DNA of 64,000 bases from Cristatella mucedo. Lineage: Eukaryota; Bryozoa; Phylactolaemata; Cristatellidae. A program made the translations under genes and the position numbers. This document shows, one piece after another, positions 10,546 to 20,858 of the stretch. The notes under the pieces were generated by a model that did not search any database, had not been told where the DNA came from, and saw nothing but the letters and a program-made list of their open reading frames with translations. Where the stretch lies: the NCBI GenBank assembly GCA_009760855.2, contig WPIO01000038.1, forward strand, positions 1,017,001 through 1,081,000, given 5' to 3'. Position 1 is the stretch's first letter; every line of letters begins with the position of its first letter.

Positions 10546-12009
10546 CATGCATGCTGAAAGAAACTTCAAGTGATTGACTCTATAACTCGTCACATTATAC
10601 TACTGATTTTTAACTAAACGCCTTAAAATGTTTTGAAGTTCAATTTATAAATATGATCTTACTAAAATAAGCTATGAAACTGGCCTTCAACGGATCGTCA
10701 CATGTTTTAATGCTTTTTCACTTCAAAATTGAATCGCAAAAATTGTTGCTGTCTTAGGATGTTGGCGTAGTGCTGTGAAAATGTGCGGCCTATTCGAATT
10801 TGGAATAATATCACCTTGTTTCTTGAGATACGGTGCAATTCTGAATGCAGAAAAATGTACACTCCATTAAGTGCTAGCTTTGGAAATAATACCTACCGGT
10901 ATGCGAAAAAGCTCGTCAAACCCCTTGATACTTAGTGAAATTAAGTGAGAAGTTTTTAATTCTGGCCGATATTTTATTTACACTGATGAAGGATCTGACT
11001 AGGATCATACGGGAGGCTTAAATGATAGCAGATTTAGGCTGGACACGCTCTAAGACTGGGGAACGATAATGTGCTAGTGTAATTCCGGTGGCTGATTTTG
11101 TGCAAGAGCACCGATCACACTATTTTCATGCACACCTACAGGTGCATTTGTAAAACGAAAAATGTCATAGCTTTACAAGCCAGAGCTTTTTAAATAGAAA
11201 ATGATTTAAAATAGCTAATAGAGGATAGTTTCTCTTTACCAATTGGCCAATGCACTCGTTCGCTTGCCATGTACTTTCGGTTAGTATGCAGATGCGTTTG
11301 TTGTAGTGGTGATAGAGGGCTCTTTTACTAATGAGTCTACAGCTGAATCTCTACAGCCTCGGATGCTGACGCAGAAAATAGTCGAGGTCAACACCTACTC
11401 GTCATAAGTATCAACTTATGCTGACAGCGGCTGTAAAACTCTGGCATGACCTCTAATTGCATTGGAGCTCCGAGTGAGGTTAAGCTGTGTGTAAACGCAA
11501 GAGTAGGACACGTCGACTACATTTAAAAATAACGCAGGTGGGTGCGAACGCATGAGCGTAAATTTGCCAATGTCTTACCACTGACAAACCACGGAAGGAA
11601 GCGGCATAGGCTGGTCGAGTTCATGTCCAATCTCTCCAGGACGGTCATCGGGACTCCAGAGTGACTGGAATAGATATACACCAGGGGTCATGGAATGAGC
11701 GACTCAGTAGCCACTATAAGGTAATTACTTAAGCTTGATAGCCACTGCCACAGCCTGGCATCTCATTTCTGATCACACAGACGACAATAGCAGTGCAGAA
11801 AATTGACTCAGGTGATAAAGCGGCCCCTACATCTATTACGTAACGCAAGGTAGCCTCTTCCCGTAGTCGACGATGATAATTCTGAGCTAGCCATAATTAT
11901 AAATTTGACTTTTAACCAAATAAAAACTAAAGATCAGCTGCTTCACAAGCTTGATTTATGTAGCTGCGCACGAGCCTGATCGGCTATTACCCCTCTAAGC
12001 TTCCATCGG

Positions 12010-12115
12010 ACAATAATAATGGTTATTCATATCATCATTACTAAAAGACATCTTATTCGTGCCCTCAAAGAACTAAATCTCTTTTCAGGTGCTTTGCACG
12101 TGCTGGAAAGGGACA
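12010..12115 (-). mobile_element. Old LINE-1 tail fragment
   Basis: Reverse complement of the LINE-1 3' hairpin and tail: AATAATAATGG...CTTATTCGTGCCCTCAAAGA, ACTAAATCTCTTTTCAGGTG, CTTTGCACGTGCTGGAAAGG. Diverged but collinear. Confidence 0.6.
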
Positions 12116-12654
12116 GAAGACAGAGCCTTCTTTAGGACTTAAAATGTTTGGTTCGGGTCTGGATCAATAAGCCACCAGCACCAGACGGCAGAGTTTGCAT
12201 TGCAGTCACGATCGTGATTTCTTCCATTTGTGAGCCGAGCACCTTGCCGCAGATAGCTGATTCCTAAAGTCATTTAGCTATACTTGTCATCAAATGTACT
12301 GGCTGTCGATGCTTTGCTTGTCCTAATAGTCCACGTGATTGATTCCACCCTGGGCATAGCTGCAGCGACTCTTACTGTTCTACTTCCTAGTGTTGCACTG
12401 TCCTCACCCCTTCCACTATTCTGAATGAAACGTACGCCGTCGGCCAAACATTTATTGATGGAGGTTTGTGCTAATGGCCACTTTTGCACTGCAAGATCTC
12501 AATGCTTTCAAGAAGCGCCTTATCGCTAAGACTCTCTTGAGATGGGGTCCGATAAGACTTTTCGGCACACCCTCTACTCAGATGTCGAGATATTTCGCAA
12601 CTCCACGCACAGAAAGGAGATGCATATACATTATGCATGTATATTATAGTGCTA

Positions 12655-12740
12655 TACATATATATATATATATATATATATAATAATCATTATAATTATA
12701 ATTATTATATTATTATTAAAATTATATATATATATATTGT
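12655..12740. repeat. TA/TAA-rich microsatellite with hairpin potential
   Basis: (TA)n from about 12657, then ATAATT units, then a second (TA)n at about 12723-12737. The two TA blocks and the TAAT/ATTA core can fold back on each other. Confidence 0.85.
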
Positions 12741-13111
12741 AAGCTATATACTGCATCGTGCTAACTAGCCTCTTCCAGCCTTTCTCTAATATCCGTCCTC
12801 GGGGCCGTTCCAGATCGCTGAAATAGTTTTATTTGCACACCAACAACCGATTGCACTCGAACGGACTTTTGTCAATCTCATCGACCTATGCATATTCGTT
12901 CCAGCATCCGCAGGCAGCGTCTCTCCCTCTGCAGCACCCTGCTGATGCATGACCGTGTGTCATGCAGGGCGAGCAAGCAGTGCAGACGGATCTAAGTTCG
13001 CTACATCCACCAAGCGTCCTTGACTAACGCCCTCGACTTCAGCTCAACAGCACCCCCTAGAGGCGACGTCAGACAACAGGCGGCGCCCTGCTCTGCCTTA
13101 TCTTTCGCTGA

Positions 13112-13322
13112 CAATCCATCTACTCACTACCTCAAGTGCTGTTCTAACTCTGCTATGCTTCCCACTTTATCTTTGTTTTGTGAGACGAAGTCTGTTGGCT
13201 AGCGAATGTGTACCGAAAGCCGCTTAGGCTGTGATTGGGCTATACTAAACTCTCCTGCGTAACACCCACATAGTCTTTATGGCTTTGTGGAGTTACAGAC
13301 GGAGATATATTGCATTACAATT
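13112..13322 (+). mobile_element. LINE-2 3' fragment
   Basis: It runs from TCTACTCACTACCTCAAGTG to GAGATATATTGCATTACAA, with TGCTATGCTTCCCACTTTAT and CGCTTAGGCTGTGATTGGGC in between. Only the last ~210 bases of the family are present. Confidence 0.85.
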
Positions 13323-13429
13323 TGAGAGCGGTCACAGCCAACACCCGGGCGTCTTTCGGCCGTATGCCAACTACACCCGGGGGAGGCAAGTTTTCCTAGC
13401 TCAGCCTCTCTACGGCCCCCCGGATCTTA

Positions 13430-13585
13430 TCCCTGTGGTAAGTTAGTAGCTCTTCACGACCCAGGTCGCGGGTTCGACTCATGAAGTTGGCGATCGTTTA
13501 TTGCCAATTGCGTGCTGTGGTGACAGCCGTTAAGGCTCTTCTGCAACTATCTAAATGAGGCTGTTTAATCAGCCTCGACATGTTC
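13430..13585 (+). mobile_element. tRNA-derived SINE, family A, copy 1
   Basis: Box B-like GCGGGTTCGACTC at about 13468-13480. It is followed by the family body TTGGCGATCGTTTATTGCCA, GTGGTGACAGCCGTTAAGGC, TCTTCTGCAACTAT and GAGGCTGTTTAATCAGCCT. The same body occurs at 18722-18880 and, inverted, at 27472-27628. The head is diverged. RNA polymerase III promoter boxes are inferred from the tRNA-like motif. Confidence 0.65.
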
Positions 13586-13849
13586 TGTTTAATGCATCCT
13601 AGAGCGGATCTACTGGCAGGCCAGCACAGATGGAAGACGGACAAAAGCTGAGACCAATCTACCGAACGGACGTTCTTTTAAGAGTTCACACGTCTCGCAT
13701 TGAACGAAACGGGCATTGCCAAACGAATGTAACGTATCTACGACATTAGTCAACGTATCTACGACACCTCACTTGCCTTTAAGTGGGGCCACTGTTTGTG
13801 AGAAGCACGTACCGGACTGACCAGCCAACAAATTCGGAAAAAGCAAAAC

Positions 13850-13926
13850 AGGACAGCGGCAGCGAGTTGATTAAGTGAGGCTCGAGATCTCTCGCTAGTG
13901 GAGCTAGCATGATGGATGGTGGACAG
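13850..13926 (-). CDS. Short exon after the FERM domain, MYLIP/IDOL-like gene
   Basis: After a 71-base intron (13927-13997, GTACGG...CATTCTAG) the minus strand reads CPPSIMLAPLARDLEPHLINS in the phase demanded by the preceding exon. MYLIP-type proteins have at this point a cysteine followed by about ten residues and then an 'RDL..HL.SL' motif, which fits. The 3' limit is uncertain: the open frame runs on to about 13802, candidate donors there do not match the phase of exon 4374-4565, and one further small exon or a change in the frame may be missing. Confidence 0.5.
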
Positions 13927-13997
13927 CTAGAATGACAGACGGCAGCAGCGGCAGCTGCTGCGGCGAGATCTGTTCCTTCTGCAGAGCTCAGCCGTAC

Positions 13998-14189
13998 CCG
14001 TAGAAAGTCTGCATCTCGACGAAGGAGCGGCGGAGAGCCCTGGCCAGGTCCACGTTGTCCAACGTGAGCACGACGTCGAGATTCTCAACTTCATTCCTGC
14101 TGAGAGGATCCTCACAGCTGACGAAGACCCTGATGTCTTGCCTCCAATTGTCGATGACCCAGGCGAATGGCAGCAAGGACGTGAAGTAG
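13998..14189 (-). CDS. FERM F3 (second half) exon, MYLIP/IDOL-like gene
   Basis: Minus-strand exon with acceptor TTTCTTGGCCGTCGTGCAG and donor CTACGG|GTACGG. It encodes YFTSLLPFAWVIDNWRQDIR, then VFVSCEDPLSRNEVENLDVV and LDNVDLARALRRSFVEMQTFYG. This is the end of a FERM C-lobe (PH-like F3): a strand pair with the 'W..I.....' motif, an acidic loop, and the final long helix 'A..L.R...E...FY'. It joins the exon ending at 14940 across codon CA|C without a stop. The intron between holds the GGGCT minisatellite. FERM F3 in MYLIP/IDOL recognises receptor tails. Confidence 0.75.
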
Positions 14190-14430
14190 CTGCACGACGG
14201 CCAAGAAAGGAGAACGAGCTGTCAGCGGCAAGCACCAGCCAGAAAAGCGAGCCGTCAGCACACGAGATCGCCGCATAGCAGCTCGGGCGGCGCGTGAGCA
14301 GCAGGCGCTTCGAGCTGACGGCTCTACCACCCACCGCCCTTACGTCACCTTCCAACCACCTCCGGTGGCCAGCAGACAGGGCGGGGCTGAGCTCCGAGGC
14401 GGATCTGGGCTGGACTTGGAGGTGGAGCTA

Positions 14431-14890
14431 AGCTGGGCTGGTCTGGTCTGGGCTGGGCTGGACTGGGCTGGGCTGGGCTGGGCTGGGCTGGGCTGGGCTG
14501 GGCTGGGCTGGGCTGGGCTGGGCTGGGCTGGGCTGGGCTGGGCTGGGCTGGGCTGGGCTGGGCTGGGCTGGGCTGGGCTGGGCTGGGCTGGGCTGGGCTG
14601 GGCTGGTCTGGTCTGGTCTGGTCTGGTATGGTCTGGTATGGTCTGGTCTGGGCTGGTCTGGGCTGCACTGGGCTGAGCTGGTCTGGGCTGGGCTGGGCTG
14701 CTCTGGGCTGGGCTAGTCTGGTTTGGTCTGGTCTGGGCTGGTCTGGGCTGGTCTGGGCTGGTCTGGGCTGGGCTGGGCTGGTCTGGGCTGGTCTGGGCTG
14801 GTCTGGGCTGGTCTGGGCTGGTCTGGGCTGGTCTGGGCTGGGCTGGGCTGGGCTGGGCTGGGCCGGGCCGGGCCGGGCTGGGCTGGGCGG
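14431..14890. repeat. GGGCT/GGTCT pentanucleotide minisatellite
   Basis: About 460 bases of GGGCTG-type units. A nearly pure (GGGCT)n block runs at 14461-14604, followed by mixed GGTCT, GGGCT and GGTAT blocks and a GGGCC patch near 14862-14877. Runs of GGG every five bases give strong G-quadruplex potential on the plus strand. It sits inside the intron 14190-14939 of the FERM-RING gene. Long open frames in it (poly WAGLG) are artefacts of the repeat. Confidence 0.97.
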
Positions 14891-14939
14891 GTCAAAGCGG
14901 GCGGGCCAGGGTGGCTGCTATGGCCGGCCGGTTACTCAC

Positions 14940-15401
14940 TGCACACCCAGCGCCGGTTCATTGACCTTGAAGCGAATCAGCAGACCCTCGGCCGTGACAA
15001 ACACTAGGCACCGATGTGGACGCGAGATGTCGGTGGTGAAGCTCATGCCCACCCGGTAAGCGTCGCCGCCGTAGCCCTCCAGGCGCGAGAGCACTTGCAA
15101 AGCACAGTATTGCCGGTTTTCAGCATGCACGCAGTCCCCGCCGAACGAGCCAAACAAGTCCAAGTGAAACTTTAGGTTTGCAAAGTGTCGCATCGGATCA
15201 CGACTGTCGCTTCCGCTTCGCTCAAGCTCCGAGTCAATATGTCTGGTCAGTGCTGCGGCGACGCGAATCCTCAGGCGGACATCGTCGGTGCGAGCTTCCG
15301 CCCAATTGGTTACGGCGAACGCCAGTTCAACAAGCGACGAGTGCCGACTCCACAGCAAGCCGCTCTTCAGACCTTCGCTCGCTTGCAGCATGGCGTAGCG
15401 C
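14940..15401 (-). CDS. FERM F2/F3 exon, MYLIP/IDOL-like gene
   Basis: Open minus-strand exon of 462 bases between acceptor TCCGCTCGTTTGCAG and a near-consensus donor GTGCA|GTGAGTAA. The last 60 codons (ENRQYCALQVLSRLEGYGGD, then a ~30-residue strand-rich part with TAEGLLIRFKV) match the FERM F2-F3 transition: 'E...L..V..LE.YG', then 'G.EGL.I.....'. The first ~90 residues (MLQASEGLKSGLLWSRHSSL; RLRIRVAAALTRHIDSELER) lack close resemblance to vertebrate MYLIP and may be a lineage-specific F2 insertion. The neighbouring exon 13998-14189 continues the F3 lobe in phase. Confidence 0.7.
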
Positions 15402-15434
15402 CTGCAAACGAGCGGACATAAGAGCGGGCGCTAC

Positions 15435-15538
15435 GGCCGAGACCACAGCTGAGGAGTCATTGAGTTCAACCAGCTGCTGTCGGCACTGTCGACGGCGGCT
15501 TGAAGGGTTTCACAAGCTTTCGCCGTCGCGAGAGAGGA
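15435..15538 (-). CDS. Tentative exon upstream of the F2/F3 exon
   Basis: Minus strand, acceptor-like TTCACAG then SSLATAKACETLQAAVDSAD and SSWLNSMTPQLWSRP. Its frame joins the next exon only if a 33-base GT-AG intron (15402-15434, GTAGCG...TTGCAG) is real. Phase agrees at that join, but I see no clear family match. It could be chance open frame. Confidence 0.3.
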
Positions 15539-15786
15539 CTGTGAATCTTTGCAAGCCATTTACGTTCTGTAATGTTCTAAATTCAATATAGCACCCGTCC
15601 AATCTAATAGACGTAGCCTACGCCTAAATGAGTGTGCCGTAGATCCAAATCGTTGACTTGTTGACGGCAAACGTCTAGTCGAAAGTTGCTGACACAGATG
15701 AGCCACTTTTCTTACCATTGACGTAGAACACATAGGCATACCTAACTGTTGTAACCGGTATTTGGAGACTTTAAATATCGCTATTT

Positions 15787-15929
15787 CCATTTTCTCAATT
15801 CTTCTCTCACTCTCCCACTTGGTAGCGGTCTCTCTCTTTCTCTCTCCATTTCTCATTATGTTTCTCTATCTCTCTTCCTCCCTCTTTGTCCCTCTCCCTC
15901 TGTTTCTCTTCTTCACTGTCCCTCTCTGT

Positions 15930-15970
<41 letters not shown>
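15787..15970. repeat. Pyrimidine-rich tract with (CT)n
   Basis: Nearly pure T/C on the plus strand, with an uninterrupted CT dinucleotide run at about 15936-15967. Mirror-like homopyrimidine tracts of this kind can form triplex DNA. In the FERM-RING gene transcript it would be purine-rich. Confidence 0.9.
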
Positions 15971-15971
<1 letters not shown>

Positions 15972-16144
15972 CTATTCCTCATGGACTCTAGATCTCTGTG
16001 GCTATCTGCCATATAGGTTTCAACTCTTAAGCCTTTAGCTGACTATTGTCGAATGCCAATATGCGTCTCCGGCGGTGCTAGAGCGGCCAGCACGAAGGTC
16101 GTAGACAGTGCCAAGACCTGGCACGGCCTCCGCTTTTCTCAGAC

Positions 16145-16227
16145 GGCGAGCAGGCTCGCGAACTCCATAGCCTCCGGCTCGGTGGAATGAGCCTGGCACA
16201 TTCTCGCTGCTTTCTCCATGGGGCTCA
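16145..16227 (-). CDS. Tentative FERM F2 exon, MYLIP/IDOL-like gene
   Basis: Minus strand encodes SPMEKAARMCQAHSTEPEAM then EFASLLA before a possible GTCTGAG donor. FERM F2 domains have here a 'G.L.C..E.A..LAALLA' pattern, and order along the minus strand (between F1 at 17.9 kb and F3 at 15 kb) is right. The start is unclear, the donor is weak, and an alternative frame is also open. LINE-1 copy 5 begins only about 45 bases upstream on this strand. Confidence 0.4.
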
Positions 16228-16271
16228 CTTGGGCGGTAGGAAAAGGCACGGCACTGAAAGGCTACCGTTCA

Positions 16272-17572
16272 CACTTCTCTGCAATGGTTCAGGTTCTATC
16301 TCAGTGGTAGACTCCAGAGTATTGACGTGAATGGACACAGAACATCTGAGGTATCTCTGAAATATGGGGATCCTCAGGGCTTCATGCTAGGTCCTGTTCT
16401 TTTCACGGTTTATACTCTCCCTCTTGCTGATGTGATTGCCAAGCAAAATCTCGGCTTTCACTTCTATGCGGATGATACTCAGTTGTATCTTTGCTTTGAT
16501 CCCTCCCAGCCTTCGAGCACCTCAAATTCTCTAAACTCACTAGCTGCATGCATTGATGACATCCGCACATGGATGGCAGCAAATTGTCTAAAACTAAATA
16601 ATGATAAAATGACTTACTAGTTATGGGCGAACCAACTGTGATTCAGAAATTGAAGAGACTAACGATCAAAACCGGATCTGCCAGCATATCTCCTATTGAA
16701 TCTGTACGAAATCTAGATGGCACGTTCCAAAGTGACCTTTTGCTAGACGACCACATCACCTCTACAGTCAAATATGCCTACTTTCAGCTACATAATATTG
16801 CCAAAATTCTGGCTTGTTTAGATAAGGATACCACATCTAATTTGATCCATCGATTTTTGACATCCCGTCTTCACTTCTGCAACTCACTGCTTGCTGGCCT
16901 ACCGGCATGTGCAATCGGGCGATTACAGCTGGTGCAAAACTCCTCAGCTAGGCTTGTCTGTTGTGAGCGTCACAGTAGCCACTTCACACCACTTCTTGCC
17001 GACCCGCCCCGGCACCAGTCGAGCAACGGATCAAATTCAAGGCTTTGTTACTCACTTTGAGGTCACTTCATTTTGTGTCTCCTGTCCATCTCTCGGATTT
17101 ACTACTCCACCAGGCCAAGCACCAAACCCCTCCCCCCGCTTATCGGAATTTAAAAGTTTAACAATAAATCGTACAAACCTCAAATCCTGTGTAGACCATG
17201 CATTTAGTTCGCATTCTGCCAAAAGCGTGTAACTCACTCCCGACTTGCATCAGAACATCCCCTGACTTGACCACATTTAAAAAGAACTAGAAAACTTACT
17301 CCTTTAATACAGAATTTACTGGGTCCCGTGATTCGTAATTTATGTGCTTATGCGTGCTGACACTGTGCATGCTGCCACTAACCACACTTGCATGCTGAAC
17401 CTCTGCATGTCAACCCTAACCATGTAACTCATGTTTTGTATATCAAGCATGATATTATTCACCATTCAATCGCATTTTCCATTGCAGCAAATCTAAAAGG
17501 CCTAGAAATAGATAGAGTTCTCCGAGGATGCTTTATCAAGTATATTGTTATTATCATTATTATTGTTATTAC
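16272..17572 (+). mobile_element. LINE-1 copy 5, 5' truncated
   Basis: It starts within RT (TGCAATGGTTCAGG) and runs through YADD, the RT C-terminus, 3' UTR, hairpin and tail (GGCCTAGAAATAGATAGAGT...ATTGTTATTATCATTATTATT). It lies antisense in the intron between the FERM F1 exon and the F2 region. Confidence 0.88.
16327..17060 (+). pseudogene. RT remnant of LINE-1 copy 5
   Basis: Frame 1 (16327-16620): GFMLGPVLFTVYTLPLADVI, FYADDTQLYLCFDPSQPSST, WMAANCLKLNNDK. A frameshift follows, then frame 2 (16623-17060): GEPTVIQKLKRLTIKTGSAS, LLDDHITSTVKYAYFQLHNI, CNSLLAGLPACAIGRLQLVQ. The catalytic YADD is kept. Truncated N-terminally, so inactive. Confidence 0.8.
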
Positions 17573-17899
17573 ACTTAATTCCACTCGCACGAGACCATAT
17601 CATAACCTGAATAATCAACTGATGTTAGTGCGAAACATTCGTCAAACAACTAAAAAATGCACAATATCCTCTTCCGTCTCAAAAATCTCAATCGTCTCGG
17701 GCGTGACAATTGGCTATGCCTCTTGCCCCGGGACAAAGTCGCGCCAGCCAACGAGCCGGCGGTGTCAGTTGACGACGACGGCAGCGAGATACGCAGTGAG
17801 CCAGCCTTTCGAGTTGACTTTCGCTGGGTCCGTCCTACTCTCCGCTGTCGCCGACCCAGAACACCGCCGCCGCAGCGGCCATATTGCCGCCCGTCTTAC
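17573..17899. other. GC-rich intronic stretch
   Basis: GC-rich intron between LINE-1 copy 5 and the F1 exon. Open frames occur on both strands but have no recognisable domain. The start of the F2 lobe, expected between 17.9 and 16.2 kb, was not found here. Confidence 0.4.
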
Positions 17900-18105
17900 C
17901 TGGTAGTGGCATAGCAGAAGTCGTGCGGTTTAACGAAGAACTTCACGGCCAAGCGAAGATGCACGGGTGCCTCCCTGCAGCAGCAGCAGCTTTGCCGGCG
18001 CACTCTGTTACGCAGGTTCAGCCATGAAGAGCCACGAAACGGATTGCTGCAAGCGATCTGCAGGCCGAAGTAATCCGTCTCTTCAATTCTCAGGCGGTGG
18101 CACAC
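17900..18105 (-). CDS. FERM F1 exon, MYLIP/IDOL-like gene
   Basis: Minus-strand exon of 206 bases with acceptor GTGCCCACTGCAG and donor ACCAG|GTAAGA. It encodes VCHRLRIEETDYFGLQIACS, then WLNLRNRVRRQ, a CCCC patch from a GCTGCTGCTG run, and LRLAVKFFVKPHDFCYATTR. This is the classic FERM F1 signature (DYFGLQ, WLNLRNR, VKFFV.PH). The C.RL.I.E.DYFGLQ start and the TR end agree with MYLIP/IDOL. It joins exon 24445-24534 in phase 0, giving ...SDILDE|VCHRL. A FERM F1 call is near certain; the MYLIP assignment rests on the full exon set. Confidence 0.88.
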
Positions 18106-18721
18106 CTGCAGTGGGCACGGCGACGGAGCGGCTCCGGGTGCATGTGAGCGAAAAGAACGAGATAGAATCCTAACGATCGACTAATGGCGACATCGAATCT
18201 TATGCTAAGCAGGTCCTGTTTTGTGTAGCATATCCGAGAGGATCTCGCTCATAAATAGTCACAGCGAAGATGGCATCGGAATACTCGAATTTGTTATGGA
18301 GAAATCAAGTAAAGGTTCACAACACGCTAGGAGTCGCCCGAGGCCGCTCTTTTTCGCGGGGAGGAATGAACTCAAGCACACTGCGTTCGCAGTGGCGGAA
18401 CGAGGGGCAGGTGGGCATTTGCCACCTCCCCCACTATAGCGTGGTAACGACGTGGATCGCTCTGTACTCCTACGCCCACTCCTCCAACCGGCAACTAAAC
18501 TAAGTCATAAATCTGCTCGATTAGCATTCCCGAAGTTCGTGCCAGCTAAGCTCTGTGATTTTTCGCTGTACTGTTACCTATAAAGTGGGTCCAGCCTTCG
18601 CCTACACAAAAAATTTGTGGATCTTAACCCCGGGATAGAAATTAAGCAGGGTCCAGCAGCTCATCGATGAAAATCCTGGCTCCGCCGTAATCGGATTCAA
18701 TTTATAGAGCCGCAATGACAC

Positions 18722-18880
18722 ATTAAGTAACGCGGTTGCTTTTTACGACTGGCTAAACCAAGGTCGTGGGTTCAAACTGGGCATGTGGGCGATCCTTTAT
18801 CGCCACTGTAAGCGGTGGTGAGAGTCATTAGGTCTTTTTTGTCGCTATACAAAAGAGGCTGTTAAATCAGCTAGTGTATA
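18722..18880 (+). mobile_element. tRNA-derived SINE, family A, copy 2
   Basis: Box B-like CGTGGGTTCAAACTGG at about 18765. The family body follows: GTGGGCGATCCTTTATCGCC, AGCGGTGGTGAGAGTCATTA, GAGGCTGTTAAATCAGC. Collinear with the copy at 13430-13585. Confidence 0.65.
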
Positions 18881-19779
18881 CAGGCATGCAAGGTATATCT
18901 ATGTACACGGTATAAGCATATACCATATTTTTTAGTTCGACTTACAACTTGATCAACCCTACAGGAAAAGTTGGCTTTACACCGCAGAATTCTCGACAGC
19001 GGGCTGAAGCGTATACTACTTTTTTCATGCAAGCGGAGTCTCGCTAGCAGATTAGAATTAAAAGAATGATAATAATACTGAGTAATTATATGACGTCTCA
19101 AGAGACCTCAGCACCTTTCTAGGCACATTATATAGGCTTTCATTAAAGCAAGCACCGAATCTTTTGGATCTGAAAGATTAACAGAAACTCATAAGTGGGA
19201 CCCGGACTGCATGTCTTCCTGCACCTTGTGCTCTACTGGTCGGCGGTTTACACTGTGAATTCATTCAGTCGATATGCTTCCCTAGCAGTGCGTCTAGGTG
19301 CTTATTCCATACTGTCTATTGTTTGTAGTCTATTTTGTATATTTTTCTCTTGAGGCTTTTGAATGAAATGTGGTTTAGTAAAGGCAGAGTTTCCTGCTCT
19401 CTGCTCTCTGCTGGTGCCCGATGTAGACCAATCCCGACTGACGGATTTTGATATAAACAGCACCCACATTCATCCCTTGCTTTGCTCTGTAGCAGCTAGC
19501 GTCTCGCACACATATGAGGCAGTGGATACCGATCCAAGCACTCAAGGTCTTCGAATAATCTGTTTTGTATCTTTCGCCCCCACTACACAATGCCTTAGTT
19601 ACACTGGCCCCAATCACACCCACGGTATATAATATTGACAATTTAATAAAAGATGGCAGCAACAAAGCCATTTGCAGTGTCCAATTAAAACCGATTCTCT
19701 TCGAGGTTTTTTACGTAGCCTGAACAGAAATTGGTTTAAATCTTCAGACATTTTAACAGTAGCAGCATCCATGAGCACA
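18881..19779. other. Unassigned stretch, FERM-RING gene intron
   Basis: No repeat or exon recognised. Short open frames on both strands (for example 19363-19632) have no domain signature. Confidence 0.4.
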
Positions 19780-20069
19780 TAGATGGACAACTAGCATTAG
19801 CTGTGTTTCTAAGACCACTCCACCTGGTTTCTCATTTTATCAGTCCATGCATTCTGACAAGGTTAGTGGCGGAGTTGCAATGTTGTTCGCGAATAATTTG
19901 GCTTTAAGATGTGCATTCTTTCCAATGGGCCATCGTTTGAATCGGTTGCAATCAGGTCTTCATCAAAGACAATGCCTCTCACCGTTCTGATATACCGGCC
20001 TCCTTCTGGCTGTCTAAACTTGTTTATAGAGCAGTTTTCAGAGTTCCTTGCTAAAATATTTGTGTGACA

Positions 20070-20672
20070 GGCCGTTACTGATTTTATGAGACTTGAATAT
20101 TCACGTTGACAACCCTAGCAACAGCCAGGTCTGCTCATTTCTTGACTGTCTGGAGAATTTTGGTTTGTTCCAACACGTTAATCATACCACCAACGTCGAT
20201 GGCCATATTCTAAATCTCGTGATCACTATGGATGTCCTTCCCACGGACCTTGCAGTGTGCCCACTGACCCTCTCAGATCATTCTTTCGGTCTCATTTACT
20301 GTTCCTGCTCCCTTGTACGTACAGGGTAATGTCGAACTGGTCAAACGACGTAACTTACAAAGCATTGACATGGACAAGTTTTTGAAATCTGTTTGTTATA
20401 CAGGTCTTTTTGATCAGCATTCAGACTCAACCGACTACCTCGATACCCTCACTGATGCGACGAACATGACATTCACGAGTGCTCTTGACAAGCATGCTCC
20501 CGTTCATTCTATCCGTGTTCAAAGTTGTCGAGATTCCCATCAATTTACCAAGAAACTCATAAAAATGCACAGGGTTAAGCGCAGGCTAATACGTCGTTTC
20601 AGGAAATCTGGGTCTGTTGCAGATCTAGTCAATATCAAAGACTTCCTTCGAGTTTGCATCAGAAAGCTTTAA
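20070..20672 (+). pseudogene. LINE-2 copy E: endonuclease C-terminus and linker
   Basis: LNIHVDNPSNSQVCSFLDCL, with NIHVDN in place of GDFN.H, then HTTNVDGHILNLVIT and LTLSDHSFG. This is the second half of an APE endonuclease, with D, N, GH and SDH residues kept. After a frame change the linker NVELVKRRNLQSIDMDKFLK...KMHRVKRRLIRRFRKSGSVA is the basic region before RT. Upstream endonuclease (19780-20070) is present but broken by frameshifts (IYRPPSGCLN near 20000). Confidence 0.75.
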
Positions 20673-20858
20673 AAATGAGGTTATTTTTTCATCAGAAAGC
20701 TGAATTCCTGCCTGTCGGACCCTAAACAGATATATACGACAGTAAACCATTTACTGGCCAATGCTGAGAGGTCTGACTCCCCAGATATCAAGGGCTCAGC
20801 CAAAACCAAAAATTTTAATGCTTCTCTGGGAAACGGGGTCATCACCAGGTCCTAAAAA

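Larger units (their letters stand above)
10546..13111. other. Long intronic stretch without recognisable gene
   Basis: Mostly AT-rich unique sequence. I find only the LINE-1 tail fragment at 12010-12115, the AT microsatellite at 12655-12740 and scattered short frames (for example minus 12274-12489) without support. It lies in the large intron of the FERM-RING gene between about 13.85 and 4.57 kb. Confidence 0.5.

Noticed and set aside
14345-15059. Long open frames of poly WAGLG / poly PAQPS on both strands
   Set aside because: They are created by the GGGCT minisatellite, which has no stop codons in several frames. The real coding exon next to it (14940-15401, minus) has normal composition.
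17657-17914. Plus-strand frame MHNILFRLKNLNRLGRDNW...
   Set aside because: GC-rich chance frame overlapping the donor side of the minus-strand FERM F1 exon; no domain.
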